Part shown: in pieces, positions 40,083-49,087 of the stretch | Layout: each line of letters starts with the position of its first letter | Numbering within the stretch: position 1 is the first letter of the stretch | Notes under the pieces: generated by a model | The model's input: only the letters and a program-made list of their open reading frames with translations | The model's database searches: none | What the model was told of the DNA's origin: nothing | Assembly (NCBI GenBank): GCA_029866125.1 | Contig: JARWZZ010000011.1 | Location: 124,001 to 188,000, forward strand | Source: Limnobacter sp. | GTDB taxonomy: Bacteria; Pseudomonadota; Gammaproteobacteria; Burkholderiales; Burkholderiaceae_B | Reading direction: 5' to 3' | DNA: 64,000 nucleotides | Translations under genes and position numbers: made by a program

Positions 40083-41552
40083 ATGAATCAACCGCTTTTG
40101 CGGAATGTGGTGCTGCGCGCTTCTATTGCAGCCTCACTTGCAGGGTTTTCGCCATTGGCCTCACAAGCCTGGGCTGGTGGTACATCATTTGACATCACAA
40201 GTATTTCATCACTAGGTAGTGTGAATGCTGGTGTTGCAGCCGAGGCGGGTGATGCCTCTGTGATTTTTGCCAACCCAGCAGCTTTGACGCGTTTTAAGCG
40301 TGCTGAGCTGACACAAGGCGCGGCATTTATTACGGTTGACAACCCTTACACTTCAAACCGGAACAACGACGGTGCCCCTACCAACGAGGGCACACGGGGT
40401 TCAAACGGCCAGGTGTTTGATAGCAAAGATGGCTATGATGCGAGCGCATTGGCACCTCACACCTACTTGGCTATTCCCTTGAGCGACCGAACTGTGATGG
40501 GCTTTTCCGCCAGTGGGTCTCATGGTTTGGTGTTAGGATACGACCCCAATTTTCCAGGTCGTAATCAAGGCCGAGACATCGACTTTAAAGTGGTGCGCTT
40601 GAATTTGGCTTTGGCGCACAAGTTCACAAATACATTCTCGGGCGGTGTAAACCTTTCTGCAGAACGCTTTTATCAGAAAGCGATTGTGAAAGTTAACTTT
40701 GAAGATGCAACGCGACGCTTAATTGGCCAGCAAGCCGGTGGCGCGACGCCTGACGCCGTCAACGCTTTGCTGGGGCAGATTGTGGGCGGTGTTGCTGGTG
40801 GTATTCCACCAGAGGCTGATGCCAAGATTCGCGTGTTTGGTACTGCATACAATTTGCAGTTGGGTGTGTTGTGGGAGCCAAGCGAGAATACCCGCATTGG
40901 AGTCTCGTACCGTCCTGATACCAAGTTCCGTAATTCAGGTAAGTTCACGATCAATGACAGCCCCCAGTTGGCAGCCTACCGTGAATTTGTAGCGGGTATT
41001 CCAATTACGGCCCAAGCGGCCGACGATTTGAATCCTGATCAGCGTGTGAAACAAAACATCACATTGAATGATGAGTTCCGGCTTTCAATTTTCCACCACG
41101 CTACTCCAAAGCTTGACTTGATGGCGACCTACACCCGTCAAGACTATCGAGTGTCCAAGCTTGAGTACATTCGCGAGCGGAATGATCGCCCTATCGAAAT
41201 TATTCCGCAAAACTTTGAAGTGGCGGAATCTTATCGGATTGGTTTCAACTACCGCATGTACAAACGTTTGACCTTACGGGCAGGCTTGGCGACCGAGAAC
41301 GGTGTGGTTAACGACCAAAACCGTATTTCAATTTTGCCAGACAGTGACCGCGTGTTCTACGGCGTGGGCGCAACACTTAATTTGAGCCCGGATCGTGACC
41401 TGCACCTTGCGTACTCCTTCTTGGATACCAAGCCTGCGAAGATTGGTTTGAACCGAAGCGTGGAGCCAGCAGAGGTTCGCGGTGGCGAGTTTGAAGGTAC
41501 AGTGCAGCTGAAAACGCACTTCTTTGGTATTGGTTTGACCGATCGATTCTGA
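40083..41552 (+). CDS. FadL/OmpP1-type outer membrane transporter
   Basis: Outer-membrane beta-barrel of the FadL/TodX family that lets long-chain fatty acids or aromatic hydrocarbons diffuse inward. It is 489 residues with a signal peptide ending near SQAWAGG (about residue 31), the plug-like N-terminal GDASVIFANPAALTRFKRAE, repeated amphipathic strands and the C-terminal phenylalanine of ...IGLTDRF, the usual barrel-insertion signal. GAGGAGACATTC precedes ATG 40083. The substrate is unknown, although the ETF-QO and CoA-transferase genes elsewhere in the window fit fatty acid use. Confidence 0.88.
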   Translation: MNQPLLRNVVLRASIAASLAGFSPLASQAWAGGTSFDITSISSLGSVNAGVAAEAGDASVIFANPAALTRFKRAELTQGAAFITVDNPYTSNRNNDGAPTNEGTRGSNGQVFDSKDGYDASALAPHTYLAIPLSDRTVMGFSASGSHGLVLGYDPNFPGRNQGRDIDFKVVRLNLALAHKFTNTFSGGVNLSAERFYQKAIVKVNFEDATRRLIGQQAGGATPDAVNALLGQIVGGVAGGIPPEADAKIRVFGTAYNLQLGVLWEPSENTRIGVSYRPDTKFRNSGKFTINDSPQLAAYREFVAGIPITAQAADDLNPDQRVKQNITLNDEFRLSIFHHATPKLDLMATYTRQDYRVSKLEYIRERNDRPIEIIPQNFEVAESYRIGFNYRMYKRLTLRAGLATENGVVNDQNRISILPDSDRVFYGVGATLNLSPDRDLHLAYSFLDTKPAKIGLNRSVEPAEVRGGEFEGTVQLKTHFFGIGLTDRF

Positions 41553-41598
41553 TGAAGAAAAAAGAAGCGAAATTTTTGAATGAATTTGCGCTTTGGTA

Positions 41599-41627
41599 TT
41601 GCCAGAGCGCCAATCCTCGTGCATAAT
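41599..41627 (+). promoter_or_regulatory. Sigma-70 promoter of tRNA-Arg
   Basis: TTGCCA (41599-41604), a 17-base spacer and CATAAT (41622-41627) precede the tRNA by 44 bases. Both hexamers are close to consensus and the spacing is ideal. Confidence 0.75.
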
Positions 41628-41671
41628 CTCGCTTCTCTGATCAGCGCAAGTTGTTGGTCAAACAAGTTACA

Positions 41672-41748
41672 GCGGCTGTAGCTCAGTTGGATAGAGTACT
41701 TGGCTACGAACCAAGGGGTCGTGGGTTCGAATCCTGCCAGCCGCACCA
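41672..41748 (+). tRNA. tRNA-Arg (anticodon ACG)
   Basis: 77 bases including an encoded CCA end. The acceptor stem GCGGCTG/CAGCCGC, D-arm GCTCAGTTGGATAGAGT, anticodon stem CTTGG/CCAAG with loop CTACGAA (anticodon ACG, normally edited to ICG and reading CGU, CGC and CGA) and T-arm with GGTTCGAATCC all fold. A terminator follows 14 bases later. Confidence 0.97.
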
Positions 41749-41761
41749 AATAAAGCAGTAC

Positions 41762-41796
41762 AAAAAAGGGAGTCTCAATTGAGGCTCCCTTTTTTT
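41762..41796. terminator. Intrinsic terminator after tRNA-Arg
   Basis: GGGAGTCTC and GAGGCTCCC pair (one T-G wobble) around AATT, flanked by an A-run and a run of T residues, so it can work on either strand. Confidence 0.9.
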
Positions 41797-41825
41797 ATCA
41801 TGCAGTATCATCATCGTTTCTTGGC

Positions 41826-41852
41826 GGATAGGTTTAGCCCACACGGATTGAA
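41826..41852 (+). promoter_or_regulatory. Upstream element shared with 60996-61022 (copy A)
   Basis: GGATAGGTTTAGCCCACACG continues as GATTGAA and closely matches the sequence at 60996-61022; both contain AGGTTTAGCC and ACGGATT at the same spacing. This copy lies 59 bases upstream of a lipoprotein gene start. No known binding-site consensus is recognised. Confidence 0.4.
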
Positions 41853-41911
41853 TCTGACTTGAGTGGTCGAGGGGTATACCCAATACGATCCACTTTGGCT
41901 GTTCGCTTGGT

Positions 41912-43168
41912 ATGTCACGATTTTTTCAAATAAAGATGTTGTGTTTGCTTGTGGCCCTTTGCGCATGCATGGGAAAAGACAATACAACACCAAGCGGCGC
42001 AACATCCACAGGCGTGCAAGCTGCTGCACAAGCGGCTGAGAGCCGACAAAACGTTTTTACGGGTAGCCAGTTTCAACCATTGCCCAGCAGTGTCCAAGTA
42101 AACAATGCTTTGCCAGACTCAGTGAGGGCGGCCCGTCTTCGCTTGCTGGGCGCAGATGCCATGGACCCTGAGGTGGTGAAGATTTGGTGGGTGGGCGTAT
42201 CCAGCTTTATTGTTAGCATGCAGGGCCATTTGTTTTTGCTGGATGCTTGGGAAATTGTTGGCCTACATGCCAATTATTTGCCGATTGGGCGGGAGGATTT
42301 GGTTGCCATCAAACCCGAGGCTATTTTTATAGGGCACGGCCATTTTGACCATGCTGCAGATGCGGGTTATATAGCGGGCCAGACAGGTGCAGTTTTAGTG
42401 GGTGGAAGCACTGTTTGTGACACGGCTCGGGCCAGTGCAGCGAGGGAGGGTTATAACAGTCAATTTCCCTGTGTGAATTTGGGTAATGATGCTTCAGGCG
42501 ATGACGCCACAGCTGTGGGCAAAACACAAAGCCTTCTTGTCTGGGAGGATATGCCGCCTGTACAAGTCATTCGTCACACCCATTCTGCAGCAGAGCCCAC
42601 CGACTTGCTCACTGGTGGCAGCCCTTTGATTTTTATTCCTGACGTGCTGACATTCCCCGCTTATTTGAATACAAACCCTGCAGAGACCATTCGATTTTTA
42701 GGCACATTGATGGATGATGGTGGCGTGGGGCAGCCTGAGGGGGGTACTTGGGCCTACCAGTTCAAGTTGGGTGATTTCACCCTTTTTTGGCATGATTCCA
42801 CCGGAATCATGAAAGACGATTTACCCGAAAGCCAAGCCATTGTAAAAGCCATTGAACAACTACCCGATTGCATTGATGTGCAATTGAATGCAATTGTGGG
42901 GTTTGGCATGGTGACCAGCGCGTACAGGGATGCATTGGCGTATGTGAAAGCTGCCAGGCCTATATTGGCTTTACCAACCCACCATGATGCTTGGGCACCA
43001 GGAGTTGGCGGTGGCGCTGCTGCTTATGAGCAATCGTGGAAGAATGCCTTGTCCACACTGAAAAACCCGCCTGAGTTGGATTATCTGAAAGACCCGGCAG
43101 ATTATATGAAGCCACGCTCATTCAGGGTGAACGATGCGAAGTGGAAGAGGGAATGTAGTAGAGGTTAG
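41912..43168 (+). CDS. Exported metallo-beta-lactamase-fold lipoprotein
   Basis: A 418-residue metallohydrolase. The N-terminus MSRFFQIKMLCLLVALCACM is a short signal with a lipobox-like LCAC, so C19 may be acylated, although cysteine at -2 is unusual. The metal-binding motif GHGHFDHAADAGY (about residues 138-150) is intact, with HTHSAAEP and THHDAW as further candidate ligands. This pattern suits the UlaG/RomA-like lactonase group; the substrate is unknown. The 163 bases between the tRNA and this gene contain the tRNA terminator and the shared element at 41826. It ends at its own terminator. Confidence 0.75.
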   Translation: MSRFFQIKMLCLLVALCACMGKDNTTPSGATSTGVQAAAQAAESRQNVFTGSQFQPLPSSVQVNNALPDSVRAARLRLLGADAMDPEVVKIWWVGVSSFIVSMQGHLFLLDAWEIVGLHANYLPIGREDLVAIKPEAIFIGHGHFDHAADAGYIAGQTGAVLVGGSTVCDTARASAAREGYNSQFPCVNLGNDASGDDATAVGKTQSLLVWEDMPPVQVIRHTHSAAEPTDLLTGGSPLIFIPDVLTFPAYLNTNPAETIRFLGTLMDDGGVGQPEGGTWAYQFKLGDFTLFWHDSTGIMKDDLPESQAIVKAIEQLPDCIDVQLNAIVGFGMVTSAYRDALAYVKAARPILALPTHHDAWAPGVGGGAAAYEQSWKNALSTLKNPPELDYLKDPADYMKPRSFRVNDAKWKRECSRG

Positions 43169-43170
43169 AT

Positions 43171-43206
43171 CCTTCAGGCTCAAAAGCCGAGCCTGAAGGC
43201 TGTTTT
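43171..43206 (+). terminator. Intrinsic terminator after the metallohydrolase lipoprotein gene
   Basis: CCTTCAGGCTC (43171-43181) pairs perfectly with GAGCCTGAAGG (43189-43199) around AAAAGCC, followed by CTGTTTTT. Confidence 0.9.
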
Positions 43207-43227
43207 TGCATTTACACGGATGTATTC

Positions 43228-43557
43228 TTAGTTGTCACTCCAATCGGAGTGACCCTCACAGATCTTGTTGATACGCTTGCCATTGGGCGTTTCGGCAAAC
43301 TTCGCCAAATTGCCCCTGAAGTCCTCCGTGGTCTCATTCCACAAACATTCACAAAATGCCACCACTTTGGTTTGACCACGAATGGGGCTGGGCTCATTGC
43401 CACCTTCATAGTTTTTATTGGAGTAGGCGACACATTGTTTGAACTGAGGGTCGTCCCTTGGAACATCGTTGTAACCACCTGCTGCAAGGGCAGACCCAGC
43501 AAACAGCATGGAAATACTTAGGGTGAAAGCAGACGTTGAAATTCTAGCTGAAGTCAT
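43228..43557 (-). CDS. Small secreted protein of unknown function
   Basis: A 109-residue protein with a clear signal peptide (TSAFTLSISMLFAGSALA, cleavage after ALA near residue 25) and a mature part of about 84 residues containing four cysteines (in QCVAYSNKNY, AFCECLWN and NKICEGHSDW), so one or two disulfides are possible. I do not recognise a family. AAGGAAT lies a few bases upstream of the ATG. It stands alone between two outward or convergent units; the 223 bases upstream of it hold no other gene or clear structure. Confidence 0.6.
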   Translation of the reverse strand: MTSARISTSAFTLSISMLFAGSALAAGGYNDVPRDDPQFKQCVAYSNKNYEGGNEPSPIRGQTKVVAFCECLWNETTEDFRGNLAKFAETPNGKRINKICEGHSDWSDN

Positions 43558-43780
43558 TGCTGTATTCCTTTTAAAGAAAAATTAGCCCAGATAAGGAGCC
43601 GGATCCCAATGGTGTTGTTTGTGATCGTGATGATGAAAGCGTGCTACTTTCAATAAAAGTTAAAACCAAAACCACCTACAAAATTAACACAATCGGAATG
43701 ACTAGATAGTATTACATCTGGTGCCTGCTGGTACAGCCCAAGTGACTGGCGGCACTTGAAGAATAAAAATTCAACATCCA

Positions 43781-44854
43781 CTAATTCCACCTGCGTGTGT
43801 ATTCAATCGCCTTGCTGCCGGGTGGTAGGCTGATGAAGTCGCCGTCTTCCCCAATTTTAAATGGGCCTTTGAAAATCTCAGGTGCTTTGCCTAAAAATAT
43901 CTCTTTCATGGGGGGCAAGGGCAGTGGCGGCACAATGTGGCTTAATACCACCGCACCCACTTGGGCCTCCTTTGCTACCTCAGCCACTTCCACCGGTGTG
44001 GTGTGGTAGTTTTGAATGTCAGTAAAAATTTGCCCCAGTTTGGCCCTGCCTGCTTTAACCGCCGCCTCTTGTAGTTTTTGTACAAGGTCAACGCTCAATG
44101 CCTCATGGATTAACAAATCAGCCCCTTTGGCGGCTTGTGCAACCGCAGCGCTTTTTTTGGTGTCGCCACTCAGCACCACTGTGCGGCCTTTGTAAGTAAT
44201 GATGTAGCCAATCGCAGGGTGAATGGGTTGATGGTCCACAGCAAAGGCTTTGATGTCCAGGTCGCCTGCTTTAAAAACACTGACGGGTGTGGTTGAAGGG
44301 GTTATGAATTCATAGACCTCGGCCCCCGCCAACTCTGGTGGCATCAAGGCTGCTGTGTGGTGCGCAGTGCGGTGTTCGGTGTCGTGTCCGTAAGCTTGAT
44401 GAAAACCCTCGTGTACTTCTCTGACGCCTGTGGGGCCATACAGTTTGAGCTTGTCTGGGCTCGTGTTTTGAGCCCAACGGGTCATCATCACTTCACCCAA
44501 ACCATCGATGTGGTCTGAATGAAAGTGAGTCAGGAAAATACCCTTTAACTGACCCGTGCTGAGGTTCATGCGTGAAATTTGCTTGGCTGCACCACTGCCC
44601 GCATCAAACAAAAACATGTCCTTGCCTGCAATCACCACTGTACAGGGTGCACCGCGCTGCGGGTCGGGGAAGGGTGAGCCTGTGCCGCACAAGCCAATAT
44701 GCAGGCCGTCGGGTATGCTGGCCATGGGGTCTTTCATGCGCTCGGTAACAATTTGATCCACGATTTTCATGGCAATATCGGCACGGTACGCATAGGCTAA
44801 ACCTGCGGTTATTGCAGAAAGTACAAGTAGGGGGACTGCGATTTTTTTAAGCAT
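43781..44854 (-). CDS. Exported RNase Z-like metallo-beta-lactamase-fold hydrolase
   Basis: A 357-residue protein with an N-terminal hydrophobic segment (about residues 5-22, LLVLSAITAGLAYAY) that is either a signal peptide or anchor. The core resembles RNase Z/ElaC-type hydrolases: GTGSPFPDPQRGAPCT, LTHFHSDHIDGLGEV (the HxHxDH metal motif), DHQPIHPAIGYIITYKGRTV, LSGDTKKS and LSHIVPP. Exported members act on small esters or sulfates rather than tRNA; the substrate here is unknown. It lies 23 bases after the DUF3604 stop and appears to be the last gene of a six-gene operon. Confidence 0.8.
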   Translation of the reverse strand: MLKKIAVPLLVLSAITAGLAYAYRADIAMKIVDQIVTERMKDPMASIPDGLHIGLCGTGSPFPDPQRGAPCTVVIAGKDMFLFDAGSGAAKQISRMNLSTGQLKGIFLTHFHSDHIDGLGEVMMTRWAQNTSPDKLKLYGPTGVREVHEGFHQAYGHDTEHRTAHHTAALMPPELAGAEVYEFITPSTTPVSVFKAGDLDIKAFAVDHQPIHPAIGYIITYKGRTVVLSGDTKKSAAVAQAAKGADLLIHEALSVDLVQKLQEAAVKAGRAKLGQIFTDIQNYHTTPVEVAEVAKEAQVGAVVLSHIVPPLPLPPMKEIFLGKAPEIFKGPFKIGEDGDFISLPPGSKAIEYTRRWN

Positions 44855-44877
44855 TTTATGAGTCTCTCTTTACAATG

Positions 44878-47265
44878 TTACTTTGCGCTTTGCACCCAAA
44901 TTGGCGAACTCCATGCGCGCTCTTGTTGAGTAATAAACCGGAATTCACCCGTGAATTTGCCGGGCTCGCCGCTGATTTTGCAGCAACCTTCATAGCCTGC
45001 AAAACCTGAACTTTGCGGGAATGTGCCGTTACTGGGTTGCAAAGCGCTGCACTGCACACCCTTTGCTGTGCACATGCGGGTACTCCATCGGCAGGAGTTG
45101 TTTTCAAGCGCCCTTGCATAGTAAGAAGCGCCCAAGGCGGGGTTGTATTCCTTGTCTACAAACACTGCGCACATTTGCTCAGGCCCTTGAATTTGCACTG
45201 AGCAATTGGCGGCAGGTTGGGGCGCTGATTTGTTTTCTAGCAAGGTGACAAGCTTCTGCTTGATCTGACCCGATGCGTCGGCCCAGCCTTTGATTATTTC
45301 CAGTTTTTGCAGGGGCATGCCCGGCTCTTCGCCACCTGGGTCTTGCATGGCGTAAGCCACAATATAGGGGCCGCCTGCTGGCGTATTGTTCAATGTACCA
45401 CCCATGGGCACCCCTTGAATGGTGCCTTCTTCAATCGGGCTTTCGCCATTGGCCAGGCGCTGGCAAATGTCAGCCGGGAAAGGCTTGTTGGATGCCAAGG
45501 TGCGTATGCGCATGCGCGAGCCAGAGGTGGCAAAGGTTTCCCTGCGTTTCAATGCTTCAAAAATTTCCTTGCGTGTGTTTTCACGTGCCCACACACCCGC
45601 CAAACCACCCGGGGTGAAGTTGGACGCCACCGGGTTAAAGTTACGGTCTGGGCAGTTGTTCGGGTTGTTGGCATCAGTAGGCACTGCCACGGGGTTAAAG
45701 CCAGTGATGGGGTCCAGCGGTGAGTCTGCTGGCCTGCAATCCCAGCGGCCCAAAGCTTCTGGCGGCTCATCATCCAACACGCCCCCATGGCCTGCGTTTT
45801 TGGCAAACTTGGCTTTGTCGGTGTTGCCTGCAATGCCGTTGTGTGTGTCCGATGAGCCAATAAAACCGTATTGGTAAGGGTTTACGCCCAGCTTGCGTTG
45901 CAGGGCCGAGCCTTCAGGAATGACGTTGCGCGCATAGTCCAAAGGGGAAGTGCAATCGTTGGGTGTTGAAGATCCAATCGAATTGGTGGTGCAGGGCTGC
46001 ACGGCATGGATGGAGTTTTTGCTGCCTTGCAGTCGGTTAACTTGGCAAAACAGGGGATCATTCGCTGAGCCTTTGCACACTTTTGCACATTCTGACGGGT
46101 CATCCGGCAGGCCTCGGCACAGGGTTTTCCACTCTTCAAAACCGCAGCCTGAACTTTCTTCCCCGGTCAGGCCTTGGTTCATTCCCGTGATGCATTCAGA
46201 CACGCCTTTGTGTTGGGCGATTTCCATCAATCGGTCAAACTGGTTGCGTAAGGCTGCATCGCTTTGAGTCAGGCGCAGATTGTCCCGCGCGGGGGGCAGG
46301 CCGGTGGGGCCTTCCCGTTTACGCACAAAACGGCCATCGCTTTGGTTGGTGCTGTGGGGTATGGTGACCACATCGCAACCCATGTTTGCGGTGCAGGTGG
46401 TTTTAAGGGTATCGAACAGCCCCCACTCGTCATTGGTGTTGTCGGTGGTGGGCAAGGGGGCAATGGAACTGATCACGTTGTCTGGAACGTTTTGATCTTT
46501 AAAAATCACATTACGATGAAGTACCTGCCCACCCTTGTTGGATGAAAACTCATAGCCATTGAATGTGGTGAACTTACAAGGCTGGTTTTCTTCATTGGCA
46601 ATCGCTTGAATTTGTTGCCAAGTGCTGGAGCTGGGTACACGGCTGCCCGCAGAGGTGACCAATTGCAAATAAAGCGGAACATCGCCTGTGATAAACACGG
46701 ACACATTGTCACGGATAAACTGCCCTAAAACTTGGCAGGCTGGGTTGGTACCTGCGGGTAGATTGCCCTGCACTTGGCACAGGTTGAAAAAAGTGCCTAG
46801 TTGTTCGGCATGTTCCGTCACCCCTGCAAAATCCAAAGGGCGTCCAATGTTGATGCGGCGAGCGGGTGTGTCGGGGTCGCCACCAGAGGGCAAAAACGCA
46901 TCTTGCCCTTTGGCAAACTGATACGCCTCGCGCGGGCCGTTGATGGAGTTGAAAAAATAGGCATCAAAGGACAATTTGGTGTGTATGTGCAAATCACCAA
47001 AATAGGCTTGTTTACGGGTTGCAGAGGTGTTTAGGCATTCAAGGTTGCCGGCGGGTACCAAAGGAGAGTCGGCCGAAGATTCATTGGGTACTTGGTTGGG
47101 CGAAGAGGGTGTGCCTGAGTTTGCGGTGCTTAGGTCTTCGGATTTCAAGCAACCTGTCAGCGAGAAGCATAAAAACAGAATGATTGATATGCCCAATGTG
47201 AGCCTAAATAAAAAACCAACTGAGGAGCTGAGTGCATTTGCTAGGAGGGATTTAGAATGGCGCAT
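44878..47265 (-). CDS. DUF3604 lipoprotein (PHP-like metal-dependent family)
   Basis: A predicted lipoprotein of 795 residues: MRHSKSLLANALSSSVG, a hydrophobic segment and the lipobox LTGC near residue 38, then a Ser/Asn/Pro linker. The DUF3604 core shows YFGDLHIHTKLSFDAYFF (HIH metal motif, about residues 83-100), DFAGVTEHAE and GSSDTHNGIAGN, as in PHP-like phosphoesterases. Its reaction is unknown. ATG 47265 is chosen over 47307 because it gives the signal sequence and overlaps the upstream HupE-like stop by only 14 bases. It belongs to a tightly packed minus-strand operon. Confidence 0.82.
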   Translation of the reverse strand: MRHSKSLLANALSSSVGFLFRLTLGISIILFLCFSLTGCLKSEDLSTANSGTPSSPNQVPNESSADSPLVPAGNLECLNTSATRKQAYFGDLHIHTKLSFDAYFFNSINGPREAYQFAKGQDAFLPSGGDPDTPARRINIGRPLDFAGVTEHAEQLGTFFNLCQVQGNLPAGTNPACQVLGQFIRDNVSVFITGDVPLYLQLVTSAGSRVPSSSTWQQIQAIANEENQPCKFTTFNGYEFSSNKGGQVLHRNVIFKDQNVPDNVISSIAPLPTTDNTNDEWGLFDTLKTTCTANMGCDVVTIPHSTNQSDGRFVRKREGPTGLPPARDNLRLTQSDAALRNQFDRLMEIAQHKGVSECITGMNQGLTGEESSGCGFEEWKTLCRGLPDDPSECAKVCKGSANDPLFCQVNRLQGSKNSIHAVQPCTTNSIGSSTPNDCTSPLDYARNVIPEGSALQRKLGVNPYQYGFIGSSDTHNGIAGNTDKAKFAKNAGHGGVLDDEPPEALGRWDCRPADSPLDPITGFNPVAVPTDANNPNNCPDRNFNPVASNFTPGGLAGVWARENTRKEIFEALKRRETFATSGSRMRIRTLASNKPFPADICQRLANGESPIEEGTIQGVPMGGTLNNTPAGGPYIVAYAMQDPGGEEPGMPLQKLEIIKGWADASGQIKQKLVTLLENKSAPQPAANCSVQIQGPEQMCAVFVDKEYNPALGASYYARALENNSCRWSTRMCTAKGVQCSALQPSNGTFPQSSGFAGYEGCCKISGEPGKFTGEFRFITQQERAWSSPIWVQSAK

Positions 47266-48283
47266 AGGTAGACACTCTTTCAACGGTCCAATACAAGGAG
47301 GCCCCACCCATACAAATCACCATAGAGTTTTGTAAAAAGGGTTGTAACAAGGGCCAAGATATTTTTTTAACACCAGCAAACACACTGAATAACACCAATA
47401 CGATCAGTAATTGCCCCAACTCAATGCCGAGGTTAAAAAGCAGGAGGGTGGAGAACAATGAGTCTTCCGGGAATCCACGACTTTCCATCGACAGGGCAAA
47501 CCCAGACCCGTGCAGCAAGCCAAAAGCCAGTATTAAGGCGTATTGCGTTTTCGGGGATTCTTCGGTTTTCAATACCCATTGAACGGCCAGGTACAGCACA
47601 CTGAGCGCAATCCAAGCCTCAATCAAGCGAGTGGGCACCGCAATCCAACCCAACACCAACAGGCCCAAGGTTAAGCTGTGGCCAACGGTGAACAAAGTGA
47701 ATTGCCCCAGCAACTGGCCAGGTGTTTGCCGACGTTGTTGCCACAACAAAAAAAGGCCTGTAATAAACAACACATGGTCCCAGCCCAGCACAATGTGTTC
47801 GATGCCGATGCTGAGGTATTCCCACATGGAGGTGGTGGGTTTTGTGCCTGATAAATCCGCCACTGGTCTTTGTGGGTTCAGCACTGCCTGAACAGTTGAG
47901 CCGTCGAGTGCGGTGGATTTCAGTATCAAGTCGGGGGCAAGGCGCATAAAGCCAGCCACTTCCAGCTTGTGCATGCTGAGGGGTTGGCTACATTCAAAAT
48001 CGGCGTATTGAAATACCTCGTTGTCGTCTTCCCATTCCACTTGGGATTGGGTAATTTTGCATTCGGGTTGAAACTTAAATTCAATGGGTGCCAAGTTACC
48101 ATCTGCTGCGCGGCTGCGTTTAAAAACAATTTTGCCTTGGCTTGCCCCTTCTAATGAGGAAAACTCCTGAATGGTAAGTGCCGAGGTGCCCATTTCATGG
48201 GCGTGTCCCTTCAATGGCTTTAAGCTGCACAGGGTGAGCAAAAGCAGCGCTATAAGGTATGGAAAGCGCGCAAAGGGGCTCAT
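47252..48283 (-). CDS. HupE/UreJ-like membrane protein
   Basis: A 343-residue protein with a signal peptide (ALLLLTLCSLKPLKGHAHE) and an N-terminal periplasmic domain of about 120 residues. A C-terminal membrane domain of about six helices starts with the family motif IGIEHIVLGWDHVLFITGLFLLW (about residues 155-177), as in HupE/UreJ proteins linked to nickel uptake. This longer two-part type is widespread and its cargo is unknown, so a nickel role should not be assumed. The start overlaps the PpiC-like stop by one base (TAATG), and the DUF3604 start lies inside its 3' end. Confidence 0.82.
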   Translation of the reverse strand: MSPFARFPYLIALLLLTLCSLKPLKGHAHEMGTSALTIQEFSSLEGASQGKIVFKRSRAADGNLAPIEFKFQPECKITQSQVEWEDDNEVFQYADFECSQPLSMHKLEVAGFMRLAPDLILKSTALDGSTVQAVLNPQRPVADLSGTKPTTSMWEYLSIGIEHIVLGWDHVLFITGLFLLWQQRRQTPGQLLGQFTLFTVGHSLTLGLLVLGWIAVPTRLIEAWIALSVLYLAVQWVLKTEESPKTQYALILAFGLLHGSGFALSMESRGFPEDSLFSTLLLFNLGIELGQLLIVLVLFSVFAGVKKISWPLLQPFLQNSMVICMGGASLYWTVERVSTYAPF

Positions 48284-49083
48284 TACTTGAGCTCCACTTT
48301 GTAAGTGCTTAAAAGCGCTGCGCTGCTGGCTTCATTGAGTGTGGCCCTTTGTGCAGCCAGCAAGTCTGTTTTTAACGCGGCACCTGCTTCCTGTACTGTC
48401 ATTGTGCGCCCATTGACTTTGTGGGTCACTTTCACCAAATGCACACCCAGTGCGGAATTCATGGGTTCAGACCATTCGCCCACAGGCAAGGCGTCGATGC
48501 GTTTGCTTAAATCACCACCCAAATCACGGACCACTTGGTCCAGTGGCAATGGGTGTTGCTTGGTATTTAAGGGGAATGGGTCGCTGGCCAAGGCCCCCTT
48601 TGCTGAACTGGGTTTTCGCAGTTGCACCAACATGTCGCGTGCATCAAACAGGGCTTGATCACCCCGTTTTCCACGGCTGAAAAAATAGTGCTCGAACTGA
48701 ATGCTTTGTCCAGTTTGAAACTTCTGCGGATTTTTATCCAACCAAGCCTGAAGTTGCTCTGCTGTGGGTTCTTGTATCGGGGTCATTCCTTCCAACAGGA
48801 AACGCATTTTTTGCACCACCCGGCGTTTCACAATCAGGTCGTCTTTGTCCAAGCCCAGCTTGAGCCCCTCGCGGTACAGCATTTCCTCTTCAATCCAGTT
48901 TTGCATGGCCGCATTGTAGCCAGCCAGCTCAACTTGTTGTCGAATAAATTCCCGATGAGATTCCGTAATCTCAATGGTGTTGGAATCTTCGATTTGAGGC
49001 GAATGCCATTCCAGCAGCCCGATTGCCGCAGCCACAACAACAAAACCGAAAAAGATGTGAGGTGGTTTCAGCACAATCTTCAC
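48283..49083 (-). CDS. PpiC-type (parvulin-like) peptidyl-prolyl isomerase, membrane-anchored
   Basis: A 266-residue protein with one N-terminal transmembrane helix (about residues 10-25), a SurA-N-like helical region with NWIEEEMLYREGLKLGLDKDD (about residues 60-80), and a C-terminal parvulin-like part with LGVHLVKVTHKVNGR. Parvulins help exported proteins fold; this one could serve the exported products of its own operon (HupE-like, DUF3604, metallohydrolase), which is inference. GTG at 49083 is the start, four bases after the SDR stop, so the genes are coupled. Confidence 0.75.
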   Translation of the reverse strand: MKIVLKPPHIFFGFVVVAAAIGLLEWHSPQIEDSNTIEITESHREFIRQQVELAGYNAAMQNWIEEEMLYREGLKLGLDKDDLIVKRRVVQKMRFLLEGMTPIQEPTAEQLQAWLDKNPQKFQTGQSIQFEHYFFSRGKRGDQALFDARDMLVQLRKPSSAKGALASDPFPLNTKQHPLPLDQVVRDLGGDLSKRIDALPVGEWSEPMNSALGVHLVKVTHKVNGRTMTVQEAGAALKTDLLAAQRATLNEASSAALLSTYKVELK

Positions 49084-49087
49084 CGCA

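Noticed and set aside
41672..41748. tRNA-Arg as the integration site of a genomic island
   Set aside because: Accessory-looking genes follow, but I see no integrase gene and no repeat of the tRNA 3' end in the window, so there is no support for site-specific integration.
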